DNA of 64,000 nt from Nephrocerus scutellatus (Eukaryota; Arthropoda; Insecta; Diptera; Pipunculidae), in NCBI GenBank assembly GCA_947095585.1, contig OX352763.1:44938010-45002009 (forward strand), in the 5' to 3' direction. Below the pieces are notes generated by a model. That model searched no databases. It saw only the letters and a list, made by a program, of their open reading frames with translations, and was not told the DNA's origin. This document shows, in pieces, positions 13,101-25,253 of this stretch. Each line of letters begins with the position of its first letter. The stretch's first letter is position 1. The position numbers and the translations under genes are program-made.

Positions 13101-16100
13101 TGGCTTGGTTCCCAAAATTCCAGACCCTACTGGCCAGATCCCAGAATTTCCATTGGAACAAATCTTATAGTCGCATATTAGTCCTATATTCCGAGTTTCA
13201 TACGAATCCCTTGAGAAATGGCTTAGTTCCCAAAATTCCAGACCCTACTGGCCAGATCCCAGAATTTCCATAGGAACAAATCTTATAGTCGCATATTAGT
13301 CCTACATTCCGAGTTTCAGACGAATCCCTTGAGAAATGGCTTGGTTCCCAAAATTCCAGACCCTACTGGCCAGATACCAGAATTTCCATAGGAACAAATC
13401 TTATAGTCGCATATTAGTCCTACATTCTGAGTTTCATACGAATCCCTTGAGAAATGGCTTGGTTCCACAAATCCCAGACCCTATTGGCCAGATCCCAGAA
13501 TTTCCATAGGAACAAATCTTATAGTCGCATATTAGTCCTACATTCCTAGTTTCATACGAATCCCTTGAGAAATGGCTTGGTTCCCAAAATTCCAGACCCT
13601 ACTGGCCAGATCCTAGAATTTCCATTGGAACAAATCTTATAGTCGCATATTAGTCCTATATTCCGAGTTTCATACGAATCCCTTGAGAAATGGCTTAGTT
13701 CCCAAAATTCCAGACCCTATTGGCCAGATCCCAGAATGTCCACAGGAACAAATCTTATAGTCGCATATTACTCCTACATTCCGAGTTTCATACGAATCCC
13801 TTGAGAAATGGCTTGGTTCCAAAAATTCCAGACCCTACTGGCCAGATCCCAGAATTTCCACAGGAACAAATCTTATAGTCGCATATTAGTCCTACATTCC
13901 GAGTTTCATACGAATCCCTTGAGAAATGGCTTGGTTCCCAAATTCCAGACCCTATTGGCCAGATCCAAGAATTTCCACAGGAACAAATCTTATAGTCGCA
14001 TATTAGTCCTACATTCCGAGTTTCATACGAATCCCTTGAGAAATGGCTTGGTTCCCAAAATTCCAGACCCTACTGGCCAGATCCCAGAATTTCCATAGGA
14101 ACAATTCTTATAGTCGCATATTAGGCCTTCATTCCGAGTTTCATACGAATCACTTGAGAAATGGCTTGGTTCCCAAAATTCCAGACCCTATTGGCCAGAT
14201 CCCAGAATTTCCATAGGAACAAAGCTTATAGTCGCATATTAGTCCTACATTCCGAGTTTCATACGAATCCCTTGAGAAATGGCTTGGTTCCCAAAATTCC
14301 AGTCCCTATGGGCCAGATCCCAAAATTTCCATAGGAACAAATCTTATAGTCGCATATTAGTCCTATATTCCGAGTTTCATACGAATCCCTTGAGAAATAG
14401 CTTGGTTCCCAAAATTCCAGACCCTATTGGCCAGATCCCAGAATTTCTACAGGAACAAATCGTAAAGTCGCATATTAGCCCTATATTCCGAGTTTCATAC
14501 GAATCCCTTGAGAAATGGCTTGGTTCTCAAAATTCCAGACCCTATTGGCCAGATCCCAGAATTTCCATAGGAACAAATCTTATAGTCGCATATTAGTCCT
14601 ACATTCCGAGTTTCATACGAATTCCTTGAGAAATGGTTTGGTCCCCAAAACTCCAGACCCTACTGGCCAGATCCCAGAATTTCCACAGGAACAAATCTTA
14701 TAGTCGGATATTAGTCCTACATTCCGAGTTTCATATGAATCCCTTGAGAAATGGCTTGTTTCCCAAAATTCCAGACCCTATTGGCCAGATCCCAGAATTT
14801 CCATAGGAACAAATCTTATAGTTGCATATTAGTCCTACATTCCGAGTTTCATACGAATCCCTTGAGAAATGGCTTGGTTCCCAAAATTCCAGACCCTATT
14901 GGCCAGATCCCATAATTTCCATAGGAACAAATCTTATAGTCGCATATTAGTCCTACATTCCGAGTTTCATACGAATCCCTTGAGATATGGCTTGGTTCCC
15001 AAAATTCCAGACCCTGTTGGCCAGATCCCAGAATTTCCATAGGAACAAATCTTATAGTCGCATATTACTCCTACATTCCTAGTTTCATACGAATCCCTTG
15101 AAAAATGTCTTGGTTCTCAAAATTCCAGACCCTATTGGCCAGATCCCAGAATTTCCATAGAAACAATTCTTATAGTCGAGTATTAGTCCTACATTCCGAG
15201 TTTCATACGAATCCCTTGAGAAATGGCTTGGTTCCCAAAATTCCAGACCCTATTGGCCAGATCCCAAAATTTCCATAGGAATAAATCTTATAGTCGCATA
15301 TTAGTCCTATATTCCGAGTTTCATACGAATCCCTTGAGAAATGGCTTGTTTCCCAAAATTCCAGACCCTATTGGCCAGATCCCAGAATTTCCATAGAAAC
15401 AATTCTTATAGTCGCATATTAGTCCTACATTCCGAGTTTCATACGAATCCCTTGAGAAATGGCTTGGTTCCCAAAATTCCAGACCCTATTGGCCAGATCC
15501 CAGAATTTCCACAGGAACAAATCTTATAGTCGAATATTAGTCCTACATTCCGAGTTTCATACGAATCCCTTGATAAATGGCTTGGTTCCCAAAATTCCAG
15601 ACCCTACTGGCCAGATCCCAGAATTTCCATAGGAACAAATATTATAGTCGCATATTAGTCCTGTATTCCAAGTTTCATACGAATCACTTGAGAAATGGCT
15701 TGGTTCCCAAAATTCCAGACCCTATTGGCCAGATCCCAGAATTTCCACAGGAACAAATCTTATAGTCGCATATTAGTCCTACATTCCGAGTTTCATACGA
15801 ATCCCTTGAGAAATGGCTTGGTTCCCAAAATTCCAAACCCTACTGGCCAGATCCCAGAGTTTCCATAGGAACAAATCTTATAGCCGCATATTAGTCCTAC
15901 ATTCCGAGTTTCAGACGAATCCCTTGAGAAATGGCTTGGTTCCCAAAATTCCAGACCCTACTGGCCAGATCCCAGAATTTCCATAGGAACAAATATTATA
16001 GTCGCATTTTAGTCCTACATTCCGAGTTTCATACGAATCCCTTGAGAAATGGCTTGGTTCCCAAAATTCCAGACCCAACTGGCCAGATCCCAGAATTTCC

Positions 16101-19100
16101 ACAGGAACAAATCTTATAGTCGCATATTAGTCCTACATTTAGAGTTTCATACGAATCCCTTGAGAAATGGCTTGGTTCCCAAAATTCCAAACCCTATTGG
16201 CCAGATCCCAAAATTTCCATAGGAACAAATCTTATAGTCGCATATTAGTCCTATATTCCTAGTTTCATACGAATCCCTTGAGAAATGGCTTGGTTCTCAA
16301 AGTTCAAGACCATATTGGTCAGATCCCAGAATTTCCATAGAAACAATTCTTATAGTCGCATATTAGTCCTACATTCCGAGTTTCATACGAATCCCTTGAG
16401 AAATGGCTTGGTTCCCAAAATTCCAGACCCTATTGGCCAGATCCCAGAATTTCCACAGGAACAAATCTTATAGTAGCATATAAGTCCTACATTCCGAGTT
16501 TCATACGAATCCCTTGAGAAATGGCTTGGTTCCCAAAATTCCAGACCCTACTGGCCAGATCCCAGAATTTCCATAGGAACAAATCTTATAGTCGCATATT
16601 ACTCCTACATTCCGAGTTTCATACGAATCCCTTGAGAAATGGCTTGGTTCCCAAAATTCCAGACCCTACTGGCCAGATCCCAGAATTTCCATAGGAACAA
16701 ATCTTATAGTCACATATTAGTCCTATATTCCGAGTTTCATACGAATCCCTTGAGAAATGGCTTGGTTCCCAAAACTCCAGACCCTATTGGCCAGATCCCA
16801 GAATTTCCACAGGAACAAATCTTATAGTCGCATATTAGTCCTACATTCCGAGTTTCATACGAATCCCTTGAGAAATGGCTTGGTTCCCAAAATTCCAGAC
16901 CCTACTGGCCAGATCCCAGAATTTCCATAGGAACAAATCTTATAGTCGCATATTAGTCCTATATTCCGAGTTTCTTACGAATCCCTTGAGAAATGGTTTA
17001 GTTCCCAAAATTCCAGACCCTATTGGCCAGATCCCAGAATTTCCACAGGAACAAATCTTATAGTCGCATATAAGTCCTACATTCCGAGTTTCATACGAAT
17101 CCCTTGAGAAATTGCTTGGTTCCAAAAATTCCAGACCCTACTGGCCAGATCCCAGAATTTCCACAGGAACAAATCTTATAGTCGCATATTAGTCCTACAT
17201 TCCGAGTTTCATACGAATCCCTTGAGAAATGGCTTGGTTCCCAAAATTCCAGACCCTACTGGCCAGATCCCAGAATTTCCATTGGAACAAATCTTATAGT
17301 CGCATATTAGTCCTATATTCCGAGTTTTATACGAATCCCTTGAGAAATGGCTTAGTTCCCAAAATTCCAGACCCTATTGGCCAGATCCCAGAATTTCCAC
17401 AGGAACAAATCTTATAGTCGCATATTAGTCCTACATTCCGAGTTTCATACGAATCCCTTGAGAAATGGCTTGGTTCCCAAAATTCCAGACCCTACTGGCC
17501 AGATCCCAGAATTTCCATAGGAACAAATCTTATAGACGCATATTAGTCCTACATTCTGTGTTTCATACGAATCCCTTGAGAAATGGCTTGGTTCCACAAA
17601 TCCCAGACCCTATTGGCCAGATCCCAGAATTTCCATAGGAACAAATCTTATAGTCGCAATTAGTCCTATATTCCAAGTTTCATACGAATCCCTTGAGAAA
17701 TGGCTTAGTTCCCAAAATTCCAGACCCTACTGGCCAGATCCCAGAATTTCCATAGGAACAAATCTTATAGTCGCATATTAGTCCTACATTCCGAGTTTCC
17801 GACGAATCCCTTAAGAAATGGCTTGGTTCCCAAAATTCCAGACCCTACTGGCCAGATACCAGAATTTCCATAGGAACAAATCTTATAGTCGCATATTAGT
17901 CCTACATTCCGAGTTTCATACGAATCCCTTGAGAAATGGCTTGGTTCCCAAAATTCCAAACCCTATTGGCCAGATACCAAAATTTCCATAGGAACAAATC
18001 TTATAGTCGCATATTAGTCCTATATTCCGAATTTCATACGAATCCCTTGAGAAATGGCTTGGTTCCCAAAATTCAAGACCCAATTGGCCAGATCCCAGAA
18101 TTTCCATAGAAACAATTCTTATAGTCGCATATTAGTCCTACATTCCGAGTTTTATACGAATCCCTTGAGAAATGGCTTGGTTCCCAAAATTCCAGACCCT
18201 ATTGGCCAGATCCCAGAATTTCCACAGGAACAAATCTTATAGTCGCATATTAGTCCTACATTCCGAGTTTCATACGAATCCCTTGAGAAATGGCTTGGTT
18301 CCCAAAATTCCAGACCCTACTGGCCAGATCCCAGAATTTCCATAGGAACAAATCTAATAGTCGCATATTAGTCCTATATTCCGAGTTTCATACGAATCCC
18401 TTGAGAAATGGCTTGGTTCCCAAAATTCCAGACCCTATTGGCCAGATCCCAGAATTTCCACAGGAACAAATCTTATAGTCGCATATTAGTCCTTCATTCC
18501 GAGTTTCATACGAATCCCTTGAGAAATGGGTTGGTTCCCAAAATTCCAGACCCTACTGGCCAGATCCCAGAATTTCCATAGGAACAAATCTTATAGTCGC
18601 ATATTACTCCTACATTCCGAGTTTCATACGAATCCCTTGAGAAATGGCTTGGTTCCAAAAATTCTAGACCCTACTGGCCAGATCCTAGAATTTCCATTGG
18701 AACAAATCTTATAGTCGCATATTAGTCCTATATTCCGAGTTTCATACGAATCACTTGAGAAATGGCTTGGTTCCCAAAATTCCAGACCCTATTGGCCAGA
18801 TCCCAGAATTTCCACAGGAACAAATCTTATAGTCGCATATTAGTCCTACATTCCGAGTTTCATACGAATCCCTTGAGAAATGGCTTAGTTCCCAAAATTC
18901 CAGACCCTACTGGCCAGATCCCAGAATTTCCATAGGAACAAATCTTATAGTCAAATATTAGTCCTATATTCCGAGTTTCTTACGAATCCCTTGAGAAATG
19001 GCTTAGTTCCCAAAATTCCAGACCCTATTGGCCAGATCCCAGAATTTCCACAGGAACAAATCTTATAGTCGCATATTAGTCCTGCATTCCGAGTTTCATA

Positions 19101-19369
19101 CGAATCCCTTGAGAAATGGCTTGGTTCCAAAAATTCCAGACCCTACTGACCAGATCCTAGAATTTCCACAGGAACAAATCTTATAGTCGCATATTAGTCC
19201 TACATTCCGAGTTTCATACGAATCCCTTGAGAAATGGCTTGGTTCCCAAAATTCCAGACCCTACTGGCCAGATCCCAGAATTTCCATTGGAACAAATCTT
19301 ATAGTCGCATATTAGTCCTATATTCCGAGTTTCATACGAATCCCTTGAGAAATGGCTTAGTTCCCAAAG
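4122..19369 (+). repeat. Satellite array 1, 118-bp monomer, about 129 copies
   Basis: Head-to-tail monomers of 118 bp. Landmarks in order: GTCCTACATTCCGAG, TTTCATACGAATCCCTTGAG, AAATGGCTTGGTT, CCAGACCCTATTGGCCAGAT and CTTATAGTCGCATATTA. Most monomers differ at a few positions. The first nine or so (to about 5200) form an edge subfamily with GGTTCCAAAAATCCCAG, AGTCTTATAGTCACATA and similar variants. A truncated monomer of about 39 bp near 12896 breaks phase, and single-base slips occur (for example near 8980 and 11250). Because 118 is not a multiple of 3, every frame hits a stop within two monomers, so the many short ORFs are not genes. Probably heterochromatic satellite DNA. Confidence 0.97.
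8342..9756 (+). repeat. Six-monomer higher-order repeat in array 1
   Basis: Two adjacent units of about 707 bp (six monomers minus one base), starting at 8342 and 9049, share diagnostic variants such as TAGTCCTGTATGCCAAG and GCATTTTAGCCCTATATT. A third unit starts at 12117. This is direct evidence of local amplification by unequal exchange inside the array. Confidence 0.7.
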
Positions 19370-19561
19370 TACTGACATTTAAAAGTGGCTCACTTAAAAG
19401 TGTGATATTTAACAGTGATCACAACAGTGGGATCTTTAACAATGTCTCACTTAACAGTGATCACAACAGTGGGACATTTAACAGTGTATCACTTAACATT
19501 TTACTTATTGAACATGTACATGTACCCCCTTAAACCTTGTAGTGAGACGTTGTCACGTCAA
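19370..19561 (+). repeat. Right flank of satellite array 1
   Basis: Begins TACTGACATTTAAAAGTGG straight after the final partial monomer. It contains short tandem units of ACAGTGATCACAACAGTGGG, then GAACATGTACATGTAC and AGACGTTGTCACG. The same sequence, base for base apart from rare changes, follows satellite array 2 at 33225-33416. Confidence 0.85.
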
Positions 19562-19890
19562 AATTGTTGTCCATCGGAGGTACACCAGTGTGTATAATTT
19601 GAAGAAATTCGGGTTAATTTTTTTTAAAATTTGTATGGGGCCGCACGATCGGAGATAACAGCGTGTAAAAGAAAATCGGGTTAATTTTTTTTTTAAAAAT
19701 ATTTGGGGCCCCATAACCCTGGGGTCTCCAAAATGTTAACAAAAAAACATCGGACATTTGTATAAAATTTTAAGAAAATCGGGTACATTTTGTAAAATAT
19801 TTGTTTGGGAGCCCCCCAACCCCGAGGTCCGAGGTCCAAATTTTAAAAGAAAGTTTTGTCCCCGGAAATATACATGTGTGGGTTAAAAAT
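19562..19890 (-). repeat. ~115-bp-unit repeat family, minus orientation
   Basis: About three units alternating AT-rich stretches with GC-rich blocks such as GGGGCCCCATAACCCTGGGG and CCCCGAGGTCCGAGGTCC. It is the inverse of the blocks at 24065-24900, 56004-56731 and 61211-61938, and duplicated at 33420-33725. Confidence 0.7.
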
Positions 19891-20029
19891 TTATCAGAAA
19901 ATCGAACGAACGATTTTGTCTTTACTAGACGCCTACGTTTTACAAGCGAAAGCATCTTCAAGAAGCGGTAAAATTTAAAAAGGAGGGTCATTTTAAAGAC
20001 CTGTGGACTCGTGATGGAAATACATTAAC

Positions 20030-20855
20030 TGCGGTGTCATAAGGTTCTGTAGTAGGTCCAATTTTGTTTATGTAAACTCTCTATGCATCTTCAAGTTTAT
20101 TGGAATTGTTGTTGCCTTTGCTGATGATAATGCTTTTTCTTATCATGCTGATACATGGAACTCCGCTATGTCAAAAATTACTGAAGACTTATCTACCTTT
20201 AAAATGGTTCAGTATTCATAGCATACTGCTCAGGTCTAAAACTCGCTTTATGCCGTTTGTTATGCGAAACCAAATTCTAGTGAAACTATTCACTCCTCTC
20301 AATCTAGGTTCAACATATGCAGATATGTAGATAGTAATCGATACAAAATTAAATTTTTGAGATTATAGTCAAAAACACATGAAGTTAAGAAAATTATACC
20401 TTTTAAGAGACTTATGCCCTAAAAATGTCTTAAAATAGGTAGATCTACTTTGCCTTAGTAAATTCAAAATTGGATTACGGGTTGGCTTTGTGGGTTGGTA
20501 AATATTATGATACGATTAAAGATGTAATCATTGCATAACAATTTATAATTCGATTCATGAATAGAAGGACTTGGGAACATACCTTTAAACTTTTTGCAGA
20601 TGCTCGAATGCTTCCCCTGCGATATTTATATGTCTTCAAGGTATTAAAGATATTCCTTATAAGAGGAGGCTATGAAAGGGTAATAATTAACGAGAGGTAC
20701 CCTTTCCGAATCAATAATCGTTGCATAAGTGATTTCACTAGAAAGGAATACTGTCGCCAGTTTAACCTTTTCATGGTTCCTCTTGTCGCACATACCAAGA
20801 ATTGAGAGTTTTTCAGTTTCTTTGATGCAAGATCCATTTATGGATAAAGGTTGGG
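20030..20855 (+). pseudogene. Non-LTR reverse transcriptase relic, C-terminal half
   Basis: A broken LINE ORF read in several frames. VAFADDNAFSYHADTWNSAM (near 20110-20170) carries the ADD of the reverse transcriptase active site. After frame changes, NRRTWEHTFKLF, LPLRYLYVFKVLKIFLIRGG and YPFRINNRCISDFTRKEY (20557-20800) resemble the C-terminal tail of CR1/jockey-type LINE proteins. Stops and frameshifts throughout show it is dead. It is interrupted at about 20861 by the poly(A) end of a minus-strand LINE, which must therefore be younger. Confidence 0.75.
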
Positions 20856-20861
20856 GGCTTA

Positions 20862-20897
20862 TTTTTTTTTTTTTTTTTTTTTTTTTGTTTTTTTTTT
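20862..20897 (-). other. Poly(A) tail of the minus-strand LINE
   Basis: A T tract of about 35 bases on the plus strand, interrupted by one G, marks the 3' end of the LINE that reads leftward from 23118. The homologous tail in the second block is at about 34867-34898. Confidence 0.75.
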
Positions 20898-21277
20898 AAA
20901 GAGACTTATTGCCAAGGGAGGACTCCCTGAATGACTTGCGTCACGGCAATAAGTTGGGCTAAGCCCTTTATTAAATTCAAAATAAAATAAAAATCGAAGA
21001 AATGTGATTTACAATATATATCACATTCCTCACGTTTGTAGCCGGTTTCAATTTATTTTCTAAGAATTCTCCCTGATTCATTGAAAAAGCAATACGGAAA
21101 AACGAAAAGACCGAGTCCAAATGCTTTCGTCAATGAATCATGTTCAGGGAAAACTACAAAAAACCTTGACCAAGAAAATATTACAAATTTTTAAAATAAT
21201 GTAGATAATAATGATTTTTTTTTTCTTTTTTTTTTTAAATTATATATTTTATATTCAATAAAAAGCTTATGAGCACT
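20898..21277 (-). other. 3' untranslated region of the minus-strand LINE
   Basis: About 380 bp between the RT stop codon and the poly(A) tail, containing GGCAATAAGTCTC next to the tail. Repeated at 34899-35260. Confidence 0.6.
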
Positions 21278-22780
21278 TCAACCTTTATCTTCATCCTTCA
21301 GGAAGTTGTTAACGCCTAATTTGAAGGCCTGCAGATTATAAGAATCTGGAAACACGGGATCTGCCAATTGATTCCACATCGAAGAGACTCTCGGAAAAAA
21401 GGACGATTTAAAGTGTTGGGTTCTACAAGAAAAAAGTTTTAAGGCAAATCTATTTTGAGTGGACCTTAAACGAGTGTTTACGTTACTGACAAAAGGACCT
21501 GGAACTAAAGAACGGGTTTCTAAAGCACATCTACCATTGTAGAATTTGTAGAAAACAGATAAAGCTCCTACATTTCGTCTGTGCTCCAAAGTATCAAGAG
21601 ACGAAGTAATGGATACATCGTTTATCAAACGTATAACTCTATTTTGAACTCCATCAAGATGAACCAAATGAGATTTTGGAGCCCCACCCCACACATATGA
21701 ATTAAATTCTAAAATTGGTCTAACATAAGATTTATATAATCTTAATACTTCTGAGGGAGTGAAGTAGAAGTTACAACGTCTTATGAAGCCCAAACATTGG
21801 CTAGCTCTTTTTGAAATTTCATAAATATGTTCTTTCCAGGAAAGATCACTAGATACTTTTAAACCTAACAACTTCAGAGAATCTGATCTCGCAATATGGG
21901 CACCATTAATAACAGGTGAAACGTAATGTTGAACTGCCTTCTGAGAAAAAAGACAAGACTGCAATTTATTTGGGTTAAATTCTACTCTATTAGATCTGCC
22001 CCAATCAAGAATGACTTGAATGTTCGACCGAATTATCGAATTCAATAATTCACGCGAACCTATCAAGCGAGAATTACATTCTTTTTGACTGACAAACTCA
22101 ATGGAAGCCGATAGTGTTGTATCATCAGCAAATGAATGGATATCACAGGTTGTAGAAGACAACAGGTCGTTGATATATATCAAGAAGAGCGTGGGCGACA
22201 AAGATGACCCTTGAGGCACGCCAGCATTGATCCCATGTGAATCTGAAGATATACCATTTAATACAACTTTTATTTTACAGTTCCTTAAATAATTCTCAAT
22301 CCATGTAATGAGAGAGGAGTGTAAGTTCAGCGCACGAATCTTATTAATAAGACAATCATGCCAAACTCTATCAAAAGCTTTAGCAATATCTAAGAAAACA
22401 ACGCTTGATTCACCTAGGTTTTCAATGCTTCGCTCCAAACAATGAGTCATGCACGTCATAAGTTCACCTGAAGAGCGATTTTTACGAAATCCATACTGCA
22501 CATCGGATAAAAGAACATTCGAATCCAGATAGTTCATTAGTCTGAAATTAACGATAGATTCCATTACCTTCGATAGAACCGACAATAAAGCAATAGGACG
22601 GTAGTTCGTAGGTGCCGATTTATCACCTATTTTTGGAACGGGTTGAATATTTGCTGGTTTCCAAATTGATGGAAAAACACTTGACTTCATTGAGAGATAA
22701 AACAATTTGCCAAGCGGTTTTGCCAAAGTATGATGACATCTTTTGAATACTAATGGCGGAATACCGAATCTTTGATACAA
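21278..22780 (-). CDS. Non-LTR retrotransposon reverse transcriptase (intact RT ORF of a damaged LINE)
   Basis: An uninterrupted 500-codon ORF. It would copy the element's RNA into DNA at a nicked target. Motifs in order: PVPKIGDKSAPTNYRPIALL (about residues 47-66), SDVQYGFRKNRSS (92-104), VVFLDIAKAFDRVWH (127-141, catalytic Asp131), NAGVPQGSSLSPTLFLIYIN (185-204), HSFADDTTLS (215-224, catalytic Asp219-220), then LKLLGLKVSSDLSW and the C-terminal VQNRVIRLIN. All three catalytic Asp residues are present, as expected of the jockey/CR1 group. The start Met is only the first in the open frame: the natural ORF also had an endonuclease and began upstream, and a deletion and frameshift at about 22780-22800 separate it from the linker. 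So the domain is intact but the element is not autonomous. Confidence 0.9.
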   Translation of the reverse strand: MYQRFGIPPLVFKRCHHTLAKPLGKLFYLSMKSSVFPSIWKPANIQPVPKIGDKSAPTNYRPIALLSVLSKVMESIVNFRLMNYLDSNVLLSDVQYGFRKNRSSGELMTCMTHCLERSIENLGESSVVFLDIAKAFDRVWHDCLINKIRALNLHSSLITWIENYLRNCKIKVVLNGISSDSHGINAGVPQGSSLSPTLFLIYINDLLSSTTCDIHSFADDTTLSASIEFVSQKECNSRLIGSRELLNSIIRSNIQVILDWGRSNRVEFNPNKLQSCLFSQKAVQHYVSPVINGAHIARSDSLKLLGLKVSSDLSWKEHIYEISKRASQCLGFIRRCNFYFTPSEVLRLYKSYVRPILEFNSYVWGGAPKSHLVHLDGVQNRVIRLINDVSITSSLDTLEHRRNVGALSVFYKFYNGRCALETRSLVPGPFVSNVNTRLRSTQNRFALKLFSCRTQHFKSSFFPRVSSMWNQLADPVFPDSYNLQAFKLGVNNFLKDEDKG

Positions 22781-23118
22781 CCCGTGGCCGGAAATATATT
22801 TTAGACATACATGGCCCTAGATTCGGGAGAATTGGGGGGCTTTGGTTAGTTAAAGGAAGGGTAGACGCACCATCGAAATGAGAAGCTAAGAGATTAGCTT
22901 TCTCAATATCAGTTCTACCTATAGTGAATACCATTATGAAATAAAGAAGGAATAGACGAAGTTTTGTCTACAAAGTTTCTTTTAACCAAAGCAGCAAACG
23001 ACCAAAAGCTTCGACTGTTTGAATCTGAATCCAAATTTTCGCATGCTATCTCGAATCTAAAGGTCATGTATTATTTTGGACCTTTTCAATATAGCGTTAG
23101 ATCTGATTCTTTCGCACG
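22781..23118 (-). pseudogene. Linker region upstream of the LINE RT, frameshifted
   Basis: Minus-strand remnant of the region between endonuclease and RT. It reads GRTDIEKANLLASHFDGAST and LTNQSPPILPNLGPCMSKIY in a frame different from the RT. Compared with the copy at 36411-36773, about 45 bp around the RT start are missing here. Homology between the two blocks stops near 23118. Confidence 0.75.
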
Positions 23119-24064
23119 ACCTAGAGCGCTGGAATTTTGCGAACAGCTTAGAGTCGTTTCTTCCCATTTCTGAGATCCTACGTGTTAATCGTGTTGCGAG
23201 TCGCGTGGAATGTGTGTTAATCTTTGAAATAGGCCCGCCCGCGACTTCTTTGGGGTCCTTTTTAACAGTCTTTTACACGACCTGAAATTTTATGAACACC
23301 TTAGTGTCAAGTGCCATTTCTGATGCATGTGATGCATGCAAAATTGGGTAACGGTGAAATAGGCCCCACCTTTTACATAATAAAAGGAAGTATAGTAATC
23401 ATAAAAATTTTTAAACTCGGGATTTTTGCAGATTTACCCATTACCGTATCTTCTGAGTCAGAAAAAGCGAATAAATCTCTGTCTGTCTGTTTTTCTGTGT
23501 CCACTTTACAGCCCAGAAAGCTGAACTTATGAGGATGAAAATTAATATTTAAGCTTTTTATATAAATTGGGAGGTCCCAGTTTGATTTTGACAGCAATCT
23601 GACAACCGGAAGTGACAGTTTACTTGGAAAGTTTTTTTTGAGGAGAATAGCACTTATGAGAAATTTGGTAAGTGCAAAAGAAATTTAAAAAAGACCCCAA
23701 AGAATTAAAAAAATAAAAAAATAACTAAAAAAAAATTAAAAAAAAAAATAAAAATTTAATGTACATTTACTGAAGATTCGGTTTCCATTTTTTGTAAACA
23801 ACTTCCACACATCTTAAAAAGCAAAAAATTTGTTTGTAGCTTGTTTGGAGTTTTTGAGATCCTGCGTTTGACTAGTGTTGCGGTCGCGTTTGGCGCGTGC
23901 AATGCGTGGAAAAGTGTTTTTTTCTGCTTTTTCCGTTTTTTAACCAGCTTTTACACTTCCCATAGATCTGAAATTTTATGCGTGTAACGTGTGTCGATGT
24001 ATACATAAAAGTTTGTATCCGTAAAACGAATGTTTTTTTTACTTTTATGTACTTTTTTTATTTT
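23119..24064. other. AT-rich DNA with weak direct repeats
   Basis: No gene seen. GAGATCCTACGTGTTAATCG (near 23171) and GAGATCCTGCGTTTGACTAG (near 23857), with following TCGCG-rich sequence, suggest two degenerate copies of one segment. A run of A with scattered T lies at 23700-23755. Confidence 0.45.
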
Positions 24065-24900
24065 TAAATTCTCTATATTAACTTCGCGTGCACGTTGGCT
24101 GGCTGGCTGGCTGGTCAGATTTTCTGATCAATTTTTAACCCACTTCCCATAGCCCGATTTTATTTTTAAATTCTCTATATTAACTTCGCGTGCCCGTAAC
24201 TGTTTGGTGGGCAGAATTTTGAGATAAATTTTTAACTCACTTCCCATAGCCCGATTTTATTGAAATTTTGCACACATATATATTTCCGGTGACAATAATT
24301 TCTATTTGAGGCCCCTCGGACCTCGGGGTCGGGGGGCTCCCATACAAATATTTTAAAAAATTTACCCGATTTTCTTAAAATTTTATACAAATGTGTATCT
24401 CCGATGGAAAACACTTTTTTAAATTTTTTGGAGAGATCGGGCCCCTAGGTCGGGGGGCCACCCATACAAATTTTATGAAAAAAGTTCCCGATTTTCTTCA
24501 AATTTTGTACGCATGTGTATCTCCGATGGACAAAAATTTTTGTAAAATTTTTGAAGCGATCGGGCCCCGGGGTCGGGGGGCTCCCATACAAATTTTTTTT
24601 TTATAATTATCAATTTTTAACGCACTTCCTAAAGCCCGATTTTCCAGAAATGTGTATTTCCAGTAACAATAATTTTTTTTAAAATTTGGAAGTGATCGGG
24701 CCCCGGGTTCGTGGGGCTCCCATACAAATTAAAAATAAAAATTACCCGATTTTTTTCAAATTTTACACACATGTGTATACCCAATAAACAATACTTTTTC
24801 TTAAATTTGGTAGTGATCGGGCCCCGGGTTTGGCCGCAAGGCCCTTATAATTTTTTTAAATTTCTTATAGTGGCATCAGATATCGTCGTTCTTTAATGAC
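24065..24900 (+). repeat. ~115-bp-unit repeat family, plus orientation
   Basis: Begins with TTAACTTCGCGTGC (at about 24079, and again at about 24181 after a ~100-bp duplication) and a (GGCT)n tract. It continues as about five units of CCCGATTTTCTTCAAATTTT, GTGTATCTCCGATGGA, CGGGCCCCGGGGTCGGGGGG and CTCCCATACAAATTT. Unit spacing is about 107-150 bp. The same start and organisation occur at 56004 and 61211, and inverted at 45440-46120. Confidence 0.8.
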
Positions 24901-25253
24901 TGTGTGTGGTGTGTGCTGCGCAGTGAGTGGTGGAGTGAGAGAGAGAAATCTTAGCTCACGCACAAATGAACCCAGCAAATGAAACGAGACATAAATGTTT
25001 TATGCTTAATTCAACTTACTTACTTATTTGATGAGTTGTATTTTTATTGATGTCGTTTTTTGTTGTCGATATCAACTTACAGATAGAACAACAAGTTTTC
25101 ATAATATTCTGTCATTTGGCGTTTTCATAAATTAGTTCAGAGCAGTCAAAGAGTTTTCAAGATAAATGCTCGTGTTTCTTATTTGCTCAGAGTATGAGAG
25201 TGCTCTTAGTGCTCAGAATAAAATGATCTGAGCATTTTCAAATTTGACATCTG
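24901..25253. other. Non-coding DNA
   Basis: A GA-rich stretch lies near 24930-24950. Nothing else recognised before the start of the 3.17-kb tandem duplication. Confidence 0.4.

Noticed and set aside
9737..18107. Minus-strand ORFs MEILGSGQLGLEF... in array 1
   Set aside because: Antisense reading of the same satellite monomers.
5276..19369. Dozens of 60-105 codon ORFs beginning MAWFPKFQTLLARSQNF
   Set aside because: They are produced by the 118-bp satellite; the unit length is not a multiple of 3, frames close within two units, and ORFs overlap each other in every phase.
4122..19369. CRISPR-like regular repeats
   Set aside because: No unique spacers; head-to-tail complete monomers in a eukaryotic context.
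3976..19561. LTR retrotransposon with direct repeats around array 1
   Set aside because: The flanks differ in length and internal sequence, with no primer-binding site, polypurine tract or gag/pol between them.
20862..20897. T tract as a simple repeat only
   Set aside because: Its position exactly at the 3' end of the minus-strand LINE, repeated in block 2, fits a poly(A) tail better.
23373..23597. 74-codon minus-strand ORF in AT-rich DNA
   Set aside because: No homology recognised and no supporting signals; consistent with chance.
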